The position numbers and the translations under genes were made by a program. Positions 1-8,723 of a stretch of DNA of 15,000 nt are shown here, in pieces; position 1 is the stretch's first letter; each line of letters opens with the position of its first letter. The notes under the pieces are model-generated. The model ran no database searches. It saw nothing but the letters and a program-made list of their open reading frames with translations, and was not told where the DNA came from. This stretch comes from Theodoxus fluviatilis (taxonomy: Eukaryota; Mollusca; Gastropoda; Cycloneritida; Neritidae): positions 20,001-35,000 of the forward strand of contig JAWQFJ010002840.1 of the NCBI GenBank assembly GCA_034096865.1, written 5' to 3'.

Positions 1-526
1 AACTATCGTCTCTGACTGACGCCACTGCTGTGCAGGAGACATCGCTAGTAAAGATGCAAGTAACCAACCGTATACCGTGATGGGTGGAGTCAATTGGTTT
101 GTTTAACAAAATCAAGTTTCACCGTGTGCTAACACCTCGGGTGAAAGAAAATAAACTTCTGAATCAGGTAAAGGGAAACAGCGCGTTTGTGTTTCACCGT
201 GTGAGACGGCCTTTAGTGACCTTGAACTCTTCAGCGGCACTTCGTGAACGCCATTGCTGGTCCCTGCCAACGTTTTTTGAACAACATAAGTAATCATTCC
301 CAGAGTACTGGTATGCACACTTATTCTACACAGTTGGCAGGAGCATGATGTAAATATGTTGCCATTGAGAGCAGACTGATTTCAGAGCTGGTAGTCGATA
401 ATTGTTAAAGTGAATCGGAGCATGGATCCATTCAACACAAATCAGAGAAAAACTAAAAGCTTGAATCCACGATCAACTCTACGCTTGACGAGTGTTTGCC
501 ATCAGTTCTCCTCGTTTTATGTGTCA
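1..526. other. non-coding stretch, no recognised gene
   Basis: I see no supported gene here. Short open frames exist on both strands but none resembles a known family. The only structure noticed is TTTCACCGTGTG at 117-128, repeated exactly at 192-203. The first copy can also pair with GGTGAAA at 140-146 to form a 7-bp stem. These are small enough to be chance. Confidence 0.6.
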
Positions 527-551
527 CCCCCCCCCCCCCCCCCCCCCCCCC
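527..551. repeat. poly-C homopolymer run (25 nt)
   Basis: The plus strand has 25 consecutive C residues between TGTCA and GACC. Proline-rich open frames crossing it in all three plus frames are artefacts of the run. Its length should be treated cautiously, because homopolymers of this size are often mis-sized in assemblies. Confidence 0.95.
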
Positions 552-795
552 GACCAGCTGGTTTCGTTTTCGCCTTGTTGGACTCGAGGCCTCAACGAGT
601 CTGGGCGTTGGACGCTGGAAGGGAAGCGAGCTGGTGCCTATGGCAGTTCAAGGCGTAAAAAGGTGTCAACAGTTTTTGCAATGTCGGCGACCAAAGTCAC
701 AGGGAGGTCGCACTTTTGCTGGAGGGATCTCACAGCTGGAAGTCGAGCAGACTCAAAACTGCTGGTGACATGTGGCCACCATGTGGCCGGTACGA

Positions 796-1145
796 ATGGA
801 GAAAGAGAGAGAGAGGGAGAACGACAGCGTGTAGGAGTGGATACAAAAGAAGACACATGGAGGAGAGAAATTAGTAAGTGATAGGCGTAGTTGAGGAAGA
901 GGTTAACAAAGTGAGAGGGAGAATTTTGATAAATAAGCGGCAAAGGGGTACTCGTTTCATAAGAGAGATAGAAACCCACGTTACGAAGGTGAAAAAAAAG
1001 AGTGAGTTCAGGAAATGGAAAGCAAGGGGAAGGGGGGGGGGGGCGGCGATGGGATTAGGAGGAGGTTGAGGAGGATTGGGGGTGGGGGGTGGGGGTGAGA
1101 AAGGGAATGGACGAAGAGAAGGGGGAGAAGGAGAGAGGAGGACAA
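796..1145 (+). repeat. purine-rich low-complexity region
   Basis: The plus strand is strongly enriched in A and G. It includes GA-rich segments near 796-820, a 12-nt poly-G run at 1032-1043 and G-runs at 1078-1105. No coding family is recognised in either direction. Confidence 0.75.
1078..1105 (+). other. G-quadruplex-type motif
   Basis: Four G-runs (5, 6, 5 and 3 nt) are separated by T, T and a 7-nt loop (TGAGAAA). This satisfies the usual pattern of four runs of at least three G with loops of 1 to 7. Folding in vivo is an inference. Confidence 0.65.
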
Positions 1146-1543
1146 TTCAGAAAACATGCCACATGCCGAAGTGGTTGCGAAACGCTCCGCTGGTGTTCCG
1201 GTTGGGAAACTGTTGTGTTTGTGACACATCCACTGGTGTTTGTGCAAGGGGAGGAGTTCAGATTGTTCCAAAATACTTCTTGTATCGAGAAATTTGTACT
1301 GCGCCTTCTCCAGGCCCAGAGAGTGATTCGAGAAAATGGTGCGAGGAAAAAACGCAACGAATACCCGGCGCCCATTCCTGCACTCAGACTCCTGCTTGAC
1401 CCAAACACCGGCAACCTGGCAAAGTTAGACGCTCTACTCTTCCACAGCACATGGGTTTGAACAGTTTGCACTATCCACGTCGAGAAGCTTCATTTTATGA
1501 TCAGTATGTGAGTGCACAATGTTTGACTGGTAAGGCCTGTAGG
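1146..1543. other. stretch with no recognised feature
   Basis: Overlapping open frames of up to 138 codons exist on both strands, but none shows a recognisable domain. Part of their length comes from the neighbouring low-complexity sequence. I find no repeat or RNA gene. Confidence 0.5.
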
Positions 1544-2400
1544 TTAGTACCTCCACCTAGATGGTTATGTTTTACTCTCGGTTAGTTACCTCCACCTAGG
1601 AGGTTATGTTTTATCCTCGGTTAGTTACCTCCACCTAGGAGGTTATGTTTTACTCTCGGTTAGTTACCTCCACCTAGGAGGTTATGTTTTACTCTTGGTT
1701 AGTTAGTTACCTCCACCTAGGAGGTTATGTTTTACTCTTGGTTAGTTAGTTACCTCCACCTAGGAGGTTATGTTTTACTCTTGGTTAGTTAGTTACCTCC
1801 TCCTAGGAGGTTATGTTTTACCCTCCGTTAGTTACCTCCATCTAGGAGATTATGTTTTACTCTTGGTTAGTTAGTTACCTCCACCTAGGAGGTTATGTTT
1901 TACTCTTGGTTAGTTAGTTACCTTCACCTAGGAGGTTATGTTTTACCCTCCGTTAGTTACCTCCACCTAGGAGGTTATGTTTTACCCTCCGTTAGTTACC
2001 TTCACCTAGGAGGTTATGTTTTACTCTTGGTTAGTTAGTTACCTCCACCTAGGAGGTTATGTTTTACTCTTGGTTAGTTAGTTACCTCCTCCTAGGAGGT
2101 TATGTTTTACCCTCCGTTAGTTACCTCCACCTAGGAGGTTATGTTTTACTCTTGGTTAGTTAGTTACCTCCTCCTAGGAGGCTATGTTTTACTCTTGGTT
2201 AGTTAGTTACCTCCTCCTAGGAGGTTATGTTGTACTCTTGGTTAGTTACCTCCACCTAGGAGGTTATGTTTTACTCTTGGTTAGTTACCTCCTCCTAGGA
2301 GATTATGTTTTACTCTTGGTTAGTTAGTTACCTCCTCCTAGGAGGTTATGTTTTACCCTCCGTTAGTTACCTCCACCTAGGAGGTTATGTTTACCCTTGG
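1544..2400 (+). repeat. 39/43-bp minisatellite, 21 units
   Basis: I count 21 tandem units by hand. Each contains TTAGTTAC, then CCTCC(A/T)CCTAGGAGG, then TTATGTTTTA and a variable end (CTCGG, CTTGG or CCTCCG). Eleven units are the short form (39 bp, two of them 38 bp) and ten carry an extra TTAG (43 bp). The sum is 857 bp, matching the span. Most units can form a 6-bp stem, ACCTCC/GGAGGT, around the 5-nt loop ACCTA. The final unit loses a T and the array then breaks down into TTCGTTATTTAGCG. Units are very similar, which suggests recent expansion or homogenisation. Confidence 0.96.
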
Positions 2401-2543
2401 TTCGTTATTTAGCGCTTAGGCAAAATAACTCAAAAAGTTTACAATGGAGTTTGATTAAATAAGGCGGAAGGTCATGATTTTATCCAGGGAATGATTCTTT
2501 AAATTTTAGAGGTTATATGTTATGTAGTTTGGCAATTACAACC

Positions 2544-2699
2544 ACAAAGAGAATGTTATATGTTATGTAGTACTTGAAATTGGAAGCACAAAGAGAATGT
2601 TATATGTTATGCAGTTCTGGAAATTGGAAGCACAAAGAGAATGTTATATGTTATGTAGTTCTTGAAATTGGAAGCACAAAGAGAAATTGTATTGCGCAT
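2544..2699 (+). repeat. 44-bp tandem repeat, about 3.5 copies
   Basis: Three full 44-bp units start at 2544, 2588 and 2632. Each opens with ACAAAGAGAATG and contains ATGTTATG and a GAAATTGGAAGC end. A partial fourth unit runs from 2676 to about 2699. A degenerate preceding copy is visible from about 2509 (GAGGTTATATGTTATGTAG). Differences between the full units are only a few bases. The open frame through the repeat has no other support as a gene. Confidence 0.92.
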
Positions 2700-2860
2700 C
2701 ACGAAGTTGATGACATCAAACTATTAATAACGCAGGCATATCTATTCCGCATATTCCAGGTAACTGTGATTTTAGCCGGTGAAATGAACGTAGCCATGTA
2801 GAGTGAGAACTAGGTAGCAAAACATGCTTAGTTAATTATAAAGGCCATGGAAGAAACGTT

Positions 2861-3164
2861 TTGGTTCTCCCGGCGGAGGATTTCGCTCACAGAGTACTCT
2901 CTAGTCTGGAAGCAATAGTTACCGTTGCAGTTCGGCCGAAGACCATTTTGTGTTCTGTCATTACACGTAACATCATCCAATCAACGTACTCTGTATCTAC
3001 GATGTGTACCTCTTTGTTTGCGGATTTTCAAGTTTATTTCCTGGGTTTTGATACAAACGTTGGCGACCGATATGTTGTTGTGTGTGGATTGGGCGCAATC
3101 TTCCAGGGTGGTTTAAACTCACTGTTGGATCTGCATGATTTAACCCTGTCTCAAAGCGTTCTGG
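2861..3164 (+). other. unassigned sequence with a possible LTR/primer-site junction
   Basis: No protein family is recognised in the 111-codon frame here, which lacks an ATG at its start and ends in GA-repeat codons. TGGCGACCGA at 3061-3070 resembles primer-binding sites of some invertebrate Ty3/Gypsy elements, and GATACA lies a few bases upstream. A short spacer separates the two, and no matching LTR copy occurs in this window. The block ends where the LINE tail begins. Confidence 0.25.
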
Positions 3165-3193
3165 AAGAGAGAGAAAGAGAGAGAGAGAGAGAA
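3165..3193. repeat. (GA)n/(TC)n microsatellite at the LINE 3' end
   Basis: Nearly pure GA dinucleotides with one extra A. Read on the minus strand it is a (TC)n tail directly after the retrotransposon 3' UTR and its AATAAA. It could be the element's own tail, or a pre-existing microsatellite used as the insertion site. Confidence 0.9.
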
Positions 3194-3491
3194 TGAAAGA
3201 ATTATTTATTGAGAGGCCATCAGCCCATTTTAATGTAAATTTACATTTTGACTTAAAGTGATGGATGGACCGTATTCATTACCTGGCAAAACTTGCTTAT
3301 ATCTCTTCATATAAAAGCCACATTCCTGACGGATTGTTAGAATCTGTTTTTGTATATAGTGACATCACTCAAAACAAGTCTGCATCCACACTCCTCCATT
3401 CTACACTCTCAGATCTTCTTTTGAAAGAGTGATATAGGTACAAGCCAACATCGTGCAGTTCTTCACAGTCTCTTGAGCCCAAAAAGGAAAC
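3194..3491 (-). other. LINE 3' untranslated region
   Basis: This is the roughly 300 bp between the last coding codon of the element (VLEVNN then stop) and the (TC)n tail. I see no coding frame. A GATGGCCTCTCAATAAATAA segment on the minus strand (3202-3221) lies at its distal end, as expected for a LINE terminus. Confidence 0.7.
3205..3210 (-). promoter_or_regulatory. AATAAA polyadenylation signal in the LINE 3' UTR
   Basis: The canonical hexamer is on the minus strand, about a dozen bases before the (TC)n tail. That is the right place for the signal of the element's RNA. A lone hexamer can occur by chance, but its position supports the element's 3' boundary. Confidence 0.6.
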
Positions 3492-3557
3492 CTAGTTGTT
3501 GACTTCTAAAACCATGTATTTTCTCAAGAATAGTTGTCTTAAGTCCTCGTGAACAGG

Positions 3558-3611
3558 ACATTCTAATACGAAATGTTTGCCATCTTCGTCATCCTCTCTA
3601 CAATATGGACA
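3558..3611 (-). other. C-terminal CCHC zinc-knuckle-like motif of the LINE
   Basis: The frame reads CPYC, then eight residues, His, four residues, Cys (C-x2-C-x8-H-x4-C), ending in HFVLECPVHEDLR. Such a cysteine-histidine motif is usual after the reverse transcriptase in many LINE ORF2 proteins and probably helps bind the RNA. All four ligands are intact here, although the rest of the gene is broken. Confidence 0.85.
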
Positions 3612-4559
3612 TAAAGTTGATTTAGAGTTATCATAACTGAAGTTATGGGTGTATAATATTATGTCTGACATCTGCATACAAAACCTTACTAAAATGTCTT
3701 TAAACATCTTCTTCCCATCATATACTAGGTAACTTTCTAATTCTATTTCCCTTCTTATCTGACTGTACACGAAGTATATGTCGCTATGGTTAAGCTGTGC
3801 CTTTCATTTCTCTTCAAAGTTGTGTATCATACGTTTACGTAACTCTCGTACTAACCCAGCCTCATTCTCCACTCTTTTTTCCTTCCATATGTCACCAAAA
3901 TTGTTTTCCATCATAGCCTTTCTTCCTTTTTAAGACCAGTTATGCCCTTTTTAATGTCAGTAAGCACCATTCTGTACACTTTTGCTGGGTATGTCGTTTG
4001 ATCCATTTTCAACAATTTACACCAATATTTGATACCGTGGATAGGTGCATTGATGTACATGGGACACCATCCGCAATCTCCATACAGCATAACATTAGAT
4101 GTTTTTGTTGACACACTACAAAACCTTTTCAGGGTTGTCACATGCATGGTTTCTACAGTTTGACAATCATTAAATCCCCAAATCTCTGAAGCATATAACA
4201 ATACAGGCTGTATCATAGAATCAAAGAGTTGAAAAAATACCGCCGGGTTAATATTTCTGATTCTCTGCAATGATTTGACTATCTGCAGCAAACCAGCTTT
4301 TGCCCTAACTGCCAAGTCTGTGCTTTATTTGACCTAAGCTTAGTTGATAGTATCATGCCAAGGTACTTGTACTGATTGGTTACCTTTAGTTTCTTCTGAC
4401 CTAGATATTATTTTCATGCTTGGCAATGTGACCACCCATTCTGTATACAACAACATTTGTTTTCTCTGTGTTAACAATAAGTCCAAGATCATCACTCGTG
4501 CGCCCTAGTACATTCAGTTGGTTCTGCAAGCCCATTACGGTATCATACATTAAGACAAC

Positions 4560-4571
4560 ATCATCTGCAAA
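4560..4571 (-). other. reverse transcriptase FADD catalytic box (motif C)
   Basis: The minus strand encodes FADD within LLFADDVVLMYD. This is the metal-binding Asp pair of the reverse transcriptase palm, where LINE enzymes usually have YADD or FADD. It is followed downstream by the NTEKTNVVVY segment, as expected for the family. Confidence 0.9.
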
Positions 4572-4841
4572 AAGTAACATGAAAATCGCGGTCGGGTCGG
4601 GCATCAATTGCCTACCATGTCTACCACTTTCATTCATTTTTCTCGCAATGTCATTAATCATGTATAAAAACATTATCGGACTCGCTTTGCAGCCTTGTTT
4701 TATGCCCAAGTGGTGCTCAATGGAATCCGAAAGGCCTTCAGCACACTTAACACGACAGCTTAAAGACGCATACATGGATTTTAGTATAGCAACCATTCGC
4801 CCTTGAACGCCATACTTATCCAGAACCTTCCACAGAACTTA

Positions 4842-4898
4842 TCTTTTGACCGTATCAAAGGCCCTCTGAAATTCTATATATGCAACAAACACCTTTCT
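4842..4898 (-). other. reverse transcriptase motif A, with Asp replaced by Glu
   Basis: Between two stop codons the frame reads FVAYIEFQRAFDTVKR. In related LINE reverse transcriptases this segment is FxDFxxAFDxV, and the first Asp binds the catalytic metal. Here that position is Glu (codon at 4872-4874), while the AFD part is kept. In a copy already full of stops this is most simply one more decay change. Confidence 0.8.
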
Positions 4899-5289
4899 TC
4901 ATCTATGTAGATATCGCTGGATTATTCCATACAGTACGAATATGCTGTCTACTGTGGAATACCCGCTTCTAGACCCTGCTTGCTCTTCGCAGATCAGTTC
5001 ATTTACTTCTGCCCAGCTTCTCAATCTACTGCTCAGAACATGGACAAAGACCTCTCTCAAAATGTTTGTAAGGGAGATCCCCCTATAATTGTTGGGGTCA
5101 TTAATGTCCCCTCTCTTGTAGATGAGAACGACTATGCTCTCCAATCAGTTTTCTCGAAACTTCCAAGTCGGGAATATTTCATTGAAAATGATGCTGAGGT
5201 GAGGAACAATTAAATCAAATGAGCATATAAGCATTTCACAAAGAATATTATCATCCCTTGCATACTTTCTGGCTCTCAGTTTCTTTATG

Positions 5290-5309
5290 CCCCCCCCCCC
5301 CCCCCCCCC
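5290..5309. repeat. poly-C run (20 nt) inside the LINE pseudogene
   Basis: On the minus strand this is a poly-G run between the linker (frame reading ILNAQIDSIEI) and the start of the reverse transcriptase (IKKLRARKYARDDNIL). It changes the reading frame and adds a meaningless polyglycine, so it probably expanded after the copy was inserted. Confidence 0.93.
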
Positions 5310-5930
5310 TGATTTCAATTGAATCAATTTGTGCATTCAGAATATCATCATCTGCTGTGCCGCATAGGGGCAGTAAGTGCTAACTTCTCCACCATCAGCC
5401 GATGATTCTAGAGCTACACTGAACACATAAATTTCTGAAATGCTCAAACCAACTTTGTACAGATATCTTTGGTAAGTGCCTATAATTGTAACACAACATT
5501 CTGACTTGTCTCCAAAACAATTATGGATTCTGTACACTGGAGGATAGCGAAATGGTTATTTCGAGTCCATATTGATGCTTCTTCTCTCGAATAAGATCTT
5601 TGTACATTCTCCTAGCTTTACTGTATTCCATTTTGTTAAACGTGGTTAGTGAGTGTATGTATCGTCTTAACAGGATTCGTACTCTTTTTCGAGAATTGAA
5701 ACAGTCACTATCAAATCACGGTTTCTTTCTACTTGGTCATTTCCTAATCACAATCTTTTTTTTCGTGCATTCTGCTGCTCTAATCAAACAGTTTGAGAAC
5801 TTACTAACCGATTCGTTTGTTTCAAAACCCTTTTGACGAATGTACTCCTTTTAAGCATGAAGATCCCAATTCATTCTTCAAATTCGTTACAAATACTGAT
5901 GACATCGCATCGTTCCAAACAATCTGACTT

Positions 5931-7700
5931 AAGCAGAGAACTTGATGTTTGACCAGCATCACACCAGAAAAAGCGTCGCGCTTGAGAGATAGGCGGAGAG
6001 CAATTTCGTTAATGGACTGTGATGGTGTCTTGATTTGAAGAACCATGAGGACAGCATATCTCTCGGTAAACGCAGGAATGGCTCGACGTGCTCAACCTGG
6101 ATAGACAGAGTTAAAGGCAGGACAACCTGAGGAAATGCCTTGATGGGCGCACTTGCTGCAGCGCGACGGCCAGTTCCCACTGAGCGAGCACATAGCGAAC
6201 CCACAGCGCAGACAATTTGAGCGTTGTCATCGAACGACTACCGAGTGCATTCATCGCGTTGCCTGGAGACGACCGTCAATTCATACTGTGCGAATACATG
6301 ACGAGCGTGTTTGTGTGTGTGGTGTTAAACAAAAAACTTCACTTTCCACGGTACAAACACACCAGTTGGTCCGCTACGTCGTGATCAGCAAAGTCCCAGG
6401 ACGTTGCCATTGAAGATTATGGTAATGCATTGCGTCACGTGCATGCTGTGCAGTGAATGACTATTCGCTAGCGAACGGCTCGCTTGAAGTTGAAATAGTC
6501 GTGCTTGCTACATGCCGACATCAAAATGCACAACATTTACAAATATCTGTGTTTTCGCACGTTTCACACAGGCGTTCGGTGATCGCGCTCGGTCTGTACT
6601 CGCTCTGTGGGAATCAAGCCGTCTGCAGGCAGTTCGCAAGGCGCCCTCGCTCAGCAGGAATTGGCATTCACGGCGTTCACCGAGCATCCATTGCCTGTGA
6701 GCGACGCTCCTTTTAAAAACAGGTTGACAATCTGGAGGGAGGGGTGGGGGGTCAGGACGCCGTCCGGCGTGCGATAATTCGTTGTCACGATTGTGCAAAG
6801 GGAATTACAGAAGCGCCGCTCTTCTGTTCTCTTTGGAACTTCTCGGCTCCTGACGTCAACCTACGGAATCCGGAATGCCTTTTTTCGGTCGACATGATGG
6901 ACAATCTAGAGAGATGGGAAATGTTACAATTTACATAAACGTTCACAGGGAGTGTTTTTCTCTGACCGTTTCAATCGCAACATTCTAAACTCCTTATCTC
7001 CTCCCTAAGTTCATTTCCCTCCACTTACCCACTTCTCACCGTCCTTCTTAGTCATTTCTATGTTGCTGAACTGTATGAACACGTAATCAAATGTCAGTGA
7101 TCGGTAGGGAAGGCTCACAGTTTATGTTGTGTGCATATAATCGTGGACTGTTTTAGTTTTGAACATAGTGATTACCAAGAAGACGACACTTACTTCTGGT
7201 TACTCCCTTTTTTCATGTTTAAATTCACCACACACGAGGAAAGCTTGTCAATATCTGAAAAGAACCGCGTGCTTCGCTAATGTGACCACAGCGTAGAATA
7301 TCATACAACTCAATGTGATGAGAGGTTCACGGAGATCTTGGGAGGTGAAGCAAGGTCAAGGACAAGACTGGGCTTGTAACAGGTGTCTGTGACTGCGTTT
7401 CGTTCCATTGCTACAATAGTGTTGGGAGTGCGCATCAACGTAATAACCAGACAAACATTTGAAAAATAAAGAAGTATCGTCGCAAAATACTCGCACGAAG
7501 TCTTTTTCAATTGAAAAAATCTAGACCAATATTTTCATTTGTTAAATTTGACATATGGAAATCAAGTAAAAAAAGATAATTTTCCGCAGCTGTGCTGATA
7601 ACGGTTGGCTGTTCAGATGAAATTACCACAGACGTCTCTGCTTCGTCTTTCTCAGACCATATTACCAGAGCTGTTCATTGTTCACGAATGTGCCGCTCAC
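5931..7700. other. gene-free stretch upstream of the LINE
   Basis: I recognise no gene here. Open frames of 60 to 96 codons on both strands show no domain. A continuation of the LINE endonuclease was looked for at about 5931-6200 on the minus strand and not recognised. Isolated CACGTG (6436-6441) and TGACGTCA (6851-6858) motifs occur but could be chance. The part from 6100 to 6800 looks richer in G and C than the AT-rich 6960-7700. Confidence 0.5.
6734..6751 (+). other. G-rich run, possible G-quadruplex
   Basis: GG-A-GGG-A-GGGG-T-GGGGGG packs G-runs into 18 bases. A four-run structure is possible if the last run is split or the first two-G run is used. It is weaker than the motifs at 1078 and 13808. 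Confidence 0.45.
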
Positions 7701-7964
7701 CACATTCGATGGCGTGATCCATCCTGCAGAGCTGAGACAACAGCAACATTGTCTCTTTAGATCATGAATGGACCTGGTCCAGGAGTTCGGCCATTAGTGC
7801 CTTCGCCATGCCTCTTGAGGGCCAGGACGAGCCAGAGGGCATTCATATGAAGCTTTGTCAGGTCTATGAAGCGAGGGCAGGCAACATAAATGTGATCGGT
7901 CTTCCCAGACAGTGCCTGGACCGCGTTGCTTACACTAGCAACCTTGCAAGATCTTGCGAGGATC

Positions 7965-8034
7965 AGGCCTGTGTCAACATGATGAATGCAGATGTAAAAG
8001 CGGTCAACGGTGTGACACATGTTGACACCGGCCT
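7965..8034. repeat. 17-bp inverted repeat with a 36-nt loop
   Basis: AGGCCTGTGTCAACATG at 7965-7981 is the reverse complement of CATGTTGACACCGGCCT at 8018-8034 with one mismatch. A perfect 12-bp palindrome, GCAAGATCTTGC, lies just upstream at 7946-7957. Open frames exist on both strands around it (7757-8038) but show no known domain, so the hairpin has no assigned role. Confidence 0.75.
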
Positions 8035-8146
8035 ATAATTTGCCAACGAGGTAAGCTAAGAAACGCGGCACTGCCCTATACCCTTGACGATTTTCGGACT
8101 TTTGTGCCGTAAAGGCCTAACTTAATAGCCCGACTGTCAGTCAGGA

Positions 8147-8270
8147 GAACCGGCGTGCGGGGTTCTCGCCGACACTGCGTTCGTTCTCAATAGAGCGCGC
8201 CGAGACGCCTGCACGGTGAACCGGCGTTCGGGGGATCTCGCCGTACCTGCGTTCGTTCTCAATAGAGCAC
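8147..8270 (+). repeat. diverged direct repeat, two copies 71 bp apart
   Basis: The first copy is about 8147-8198 and the second about 8218-8270. Both open with GAACCGGCG, contain TCTCGCCG and share CTGCGTTCGTTCTCAATAGA exactly. The first copy can also form the short stem GAGAACC/GGTTCTC. They are probably internal repeats of the surrounding candidate element. Confidence 0.85.
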
Positions 8271-8491
8271 GCATATGTCGGGCGACTAGCTGACATCACT
8301 CTCGCGAATCGCGTTGACCTGTATCCCAGTTGTAAAATATGAGTGCTTTCACGAGCTATTCATGCATTCAACATACAGCTGTGATAAATTAATGCTGTTC
8401 ATGGCTTATATTTTCTTTGGATGGGTTTTGAGTATCAACAAATACAGCGTTTTCTGTGCGAACCGTAGACTATATCCACCATTTTAATTGT

Positions 8492-8606
8492 GGCGAGAAC
8501 GCCAACAAAACCTCCTCATCGGAAGAAGAGTCGGTTTCTCAGCCAATGAGAAGCCAGCTCCCATAACATGCGCTGCAAGCAAATTTTTGCACGACACGTT
8601 CTCGCC
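8492..8606. repeat. perfect 10-bp inverted repeat
   Basis: GGCGAGAACG at 8492-8501 pairs perfectly with CGTTCTCGCC at 8597-8606 across about 95 bases. It shares its core with the other copies of the same motif inside the candidate foldback element. Confidence 0.8.
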
Positions 8607-8697
8607 GACCCAGAGCGAGCTAGCTGTTGGGGCGTTTGGCGCGCACGGAGCACGGGCAGTTAAGGGCGAACCCAGTTCTCGCCGAACGAATGGGTCG

Positions 8698-8723
8698 GGC
8701 GACAGCTGCACGGGCCTGTCGCC
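8698..8723 (+). repeat. 8-bp hairpin GGCGACAG/CTGTCGCC
   Basis: A perfect 8-bp stem with a 10-nt loop sits just inside the right terminal repeat of the candidate foldback element. Its GC-rich stem resembles the hairpins near the left end. Confidence 0.7.

Larger units (their letters stand above)
3165..5930 (-). mobile_element. degenerate, 5'-truncated non-LTR retrotransposon (LINE)
   Basis: Read on the minus strand, the order is: a linker upstream of the reverse transcriptase (about 5930-5310), the reverse transcriptase (about 5310-3900), a C-terminal region with a CCHC zinc motif (3558-3611), a 3' UTR (3491-3194) with AATAAA, and a (TC)n tail. This order is typical of LINE second ORFs. No endonuclease domain could be followed beyond about 5930, so the copy seems truncated at its 5' end, as is common after incomplete target-primed reverse transcription. 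I cannot assign a clade by eye; jockey, CR1 and RTE groups are candidates. The copy is inactive. No clear target-site duplication was found. Confidence 0.9.
3492..5930 (-). pseudogene. LINE ORF2-like reverse transcriptase pseudogene
   Basis: Homology runs through several frames. The linker contains QIVWNDAMSSVF (about 5926-5891), then AAEC and LIREKK, then QNP-stop-LFWRQVR. The reverse transcriptase starts with YKRGDINDPNNYRGISL and EEQAGSRSGYSTVDSIFVL. Motif A, the B region GIKQGCKASP, the FADD box, KYLGMILST and PVLLYASEIWGF follow. The C-terminal CCHC motif comes last. In-frame stops are at 5737-5739, 5716-5718, 5521-5523, 5395-5397, 5380-5382, 5145-5147, 4899-4901, 4839-4841 and 3804-3806. 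Frame changes are needed near 5824-5827, in the poly-C run 5290-5309, and near 4400, 4316 and 3915. Several TGA stops sit where Trp or Arg would be expected, consistent with neutral C-to-T or G-to-A decay. It cannot encode a working enzyme. Confidence 0.9.

Noticed and set aside
492..881. Three overlapping proline-run frames through the poly-C run
   Set aside because: Open in all three frames because C-runs contain no stop codon; no recognisable protein family.
1544..2400. AGGAGG followed closely by ATG in minisatellite units, like a ribosome-binding site and start
   Set aside because: It is part of a tandem repeat in eukaryotic-type DNA, with no open frame following.
1544..2400. CRISPR-like array
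   Set aside because: The units are directly tandem, with no unique spacers; the 39/43-bp length difference is only an inserted TTAG.
2861..3196. 111-codon plus-strand frame ending in a run of Glu-Arg
   Set aside because: It has no ATG at its start, ends in GA-microsatellite codons and shows no known domain.
4468..5213. Plus-strand frames opposite the LINE
   Set aside because: They are antisense shadows of the reverse transcriptase pseudogene, which explains the sequence on the minus strand.
5931..6204. Possible LINE endonuclease domain upstream of the linker
   Set aside because: No endonuclease motifs could be followed in any minus frame, and the short frames there are not recognisable.
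6851..6858. TGACGTCA (CRE) and CACGTG (6436-6441) as a promoter cluster
   Set aside because: Single short motifs are expected by chance in a window this size; no adjacent gene or TATA box supports a promoter.
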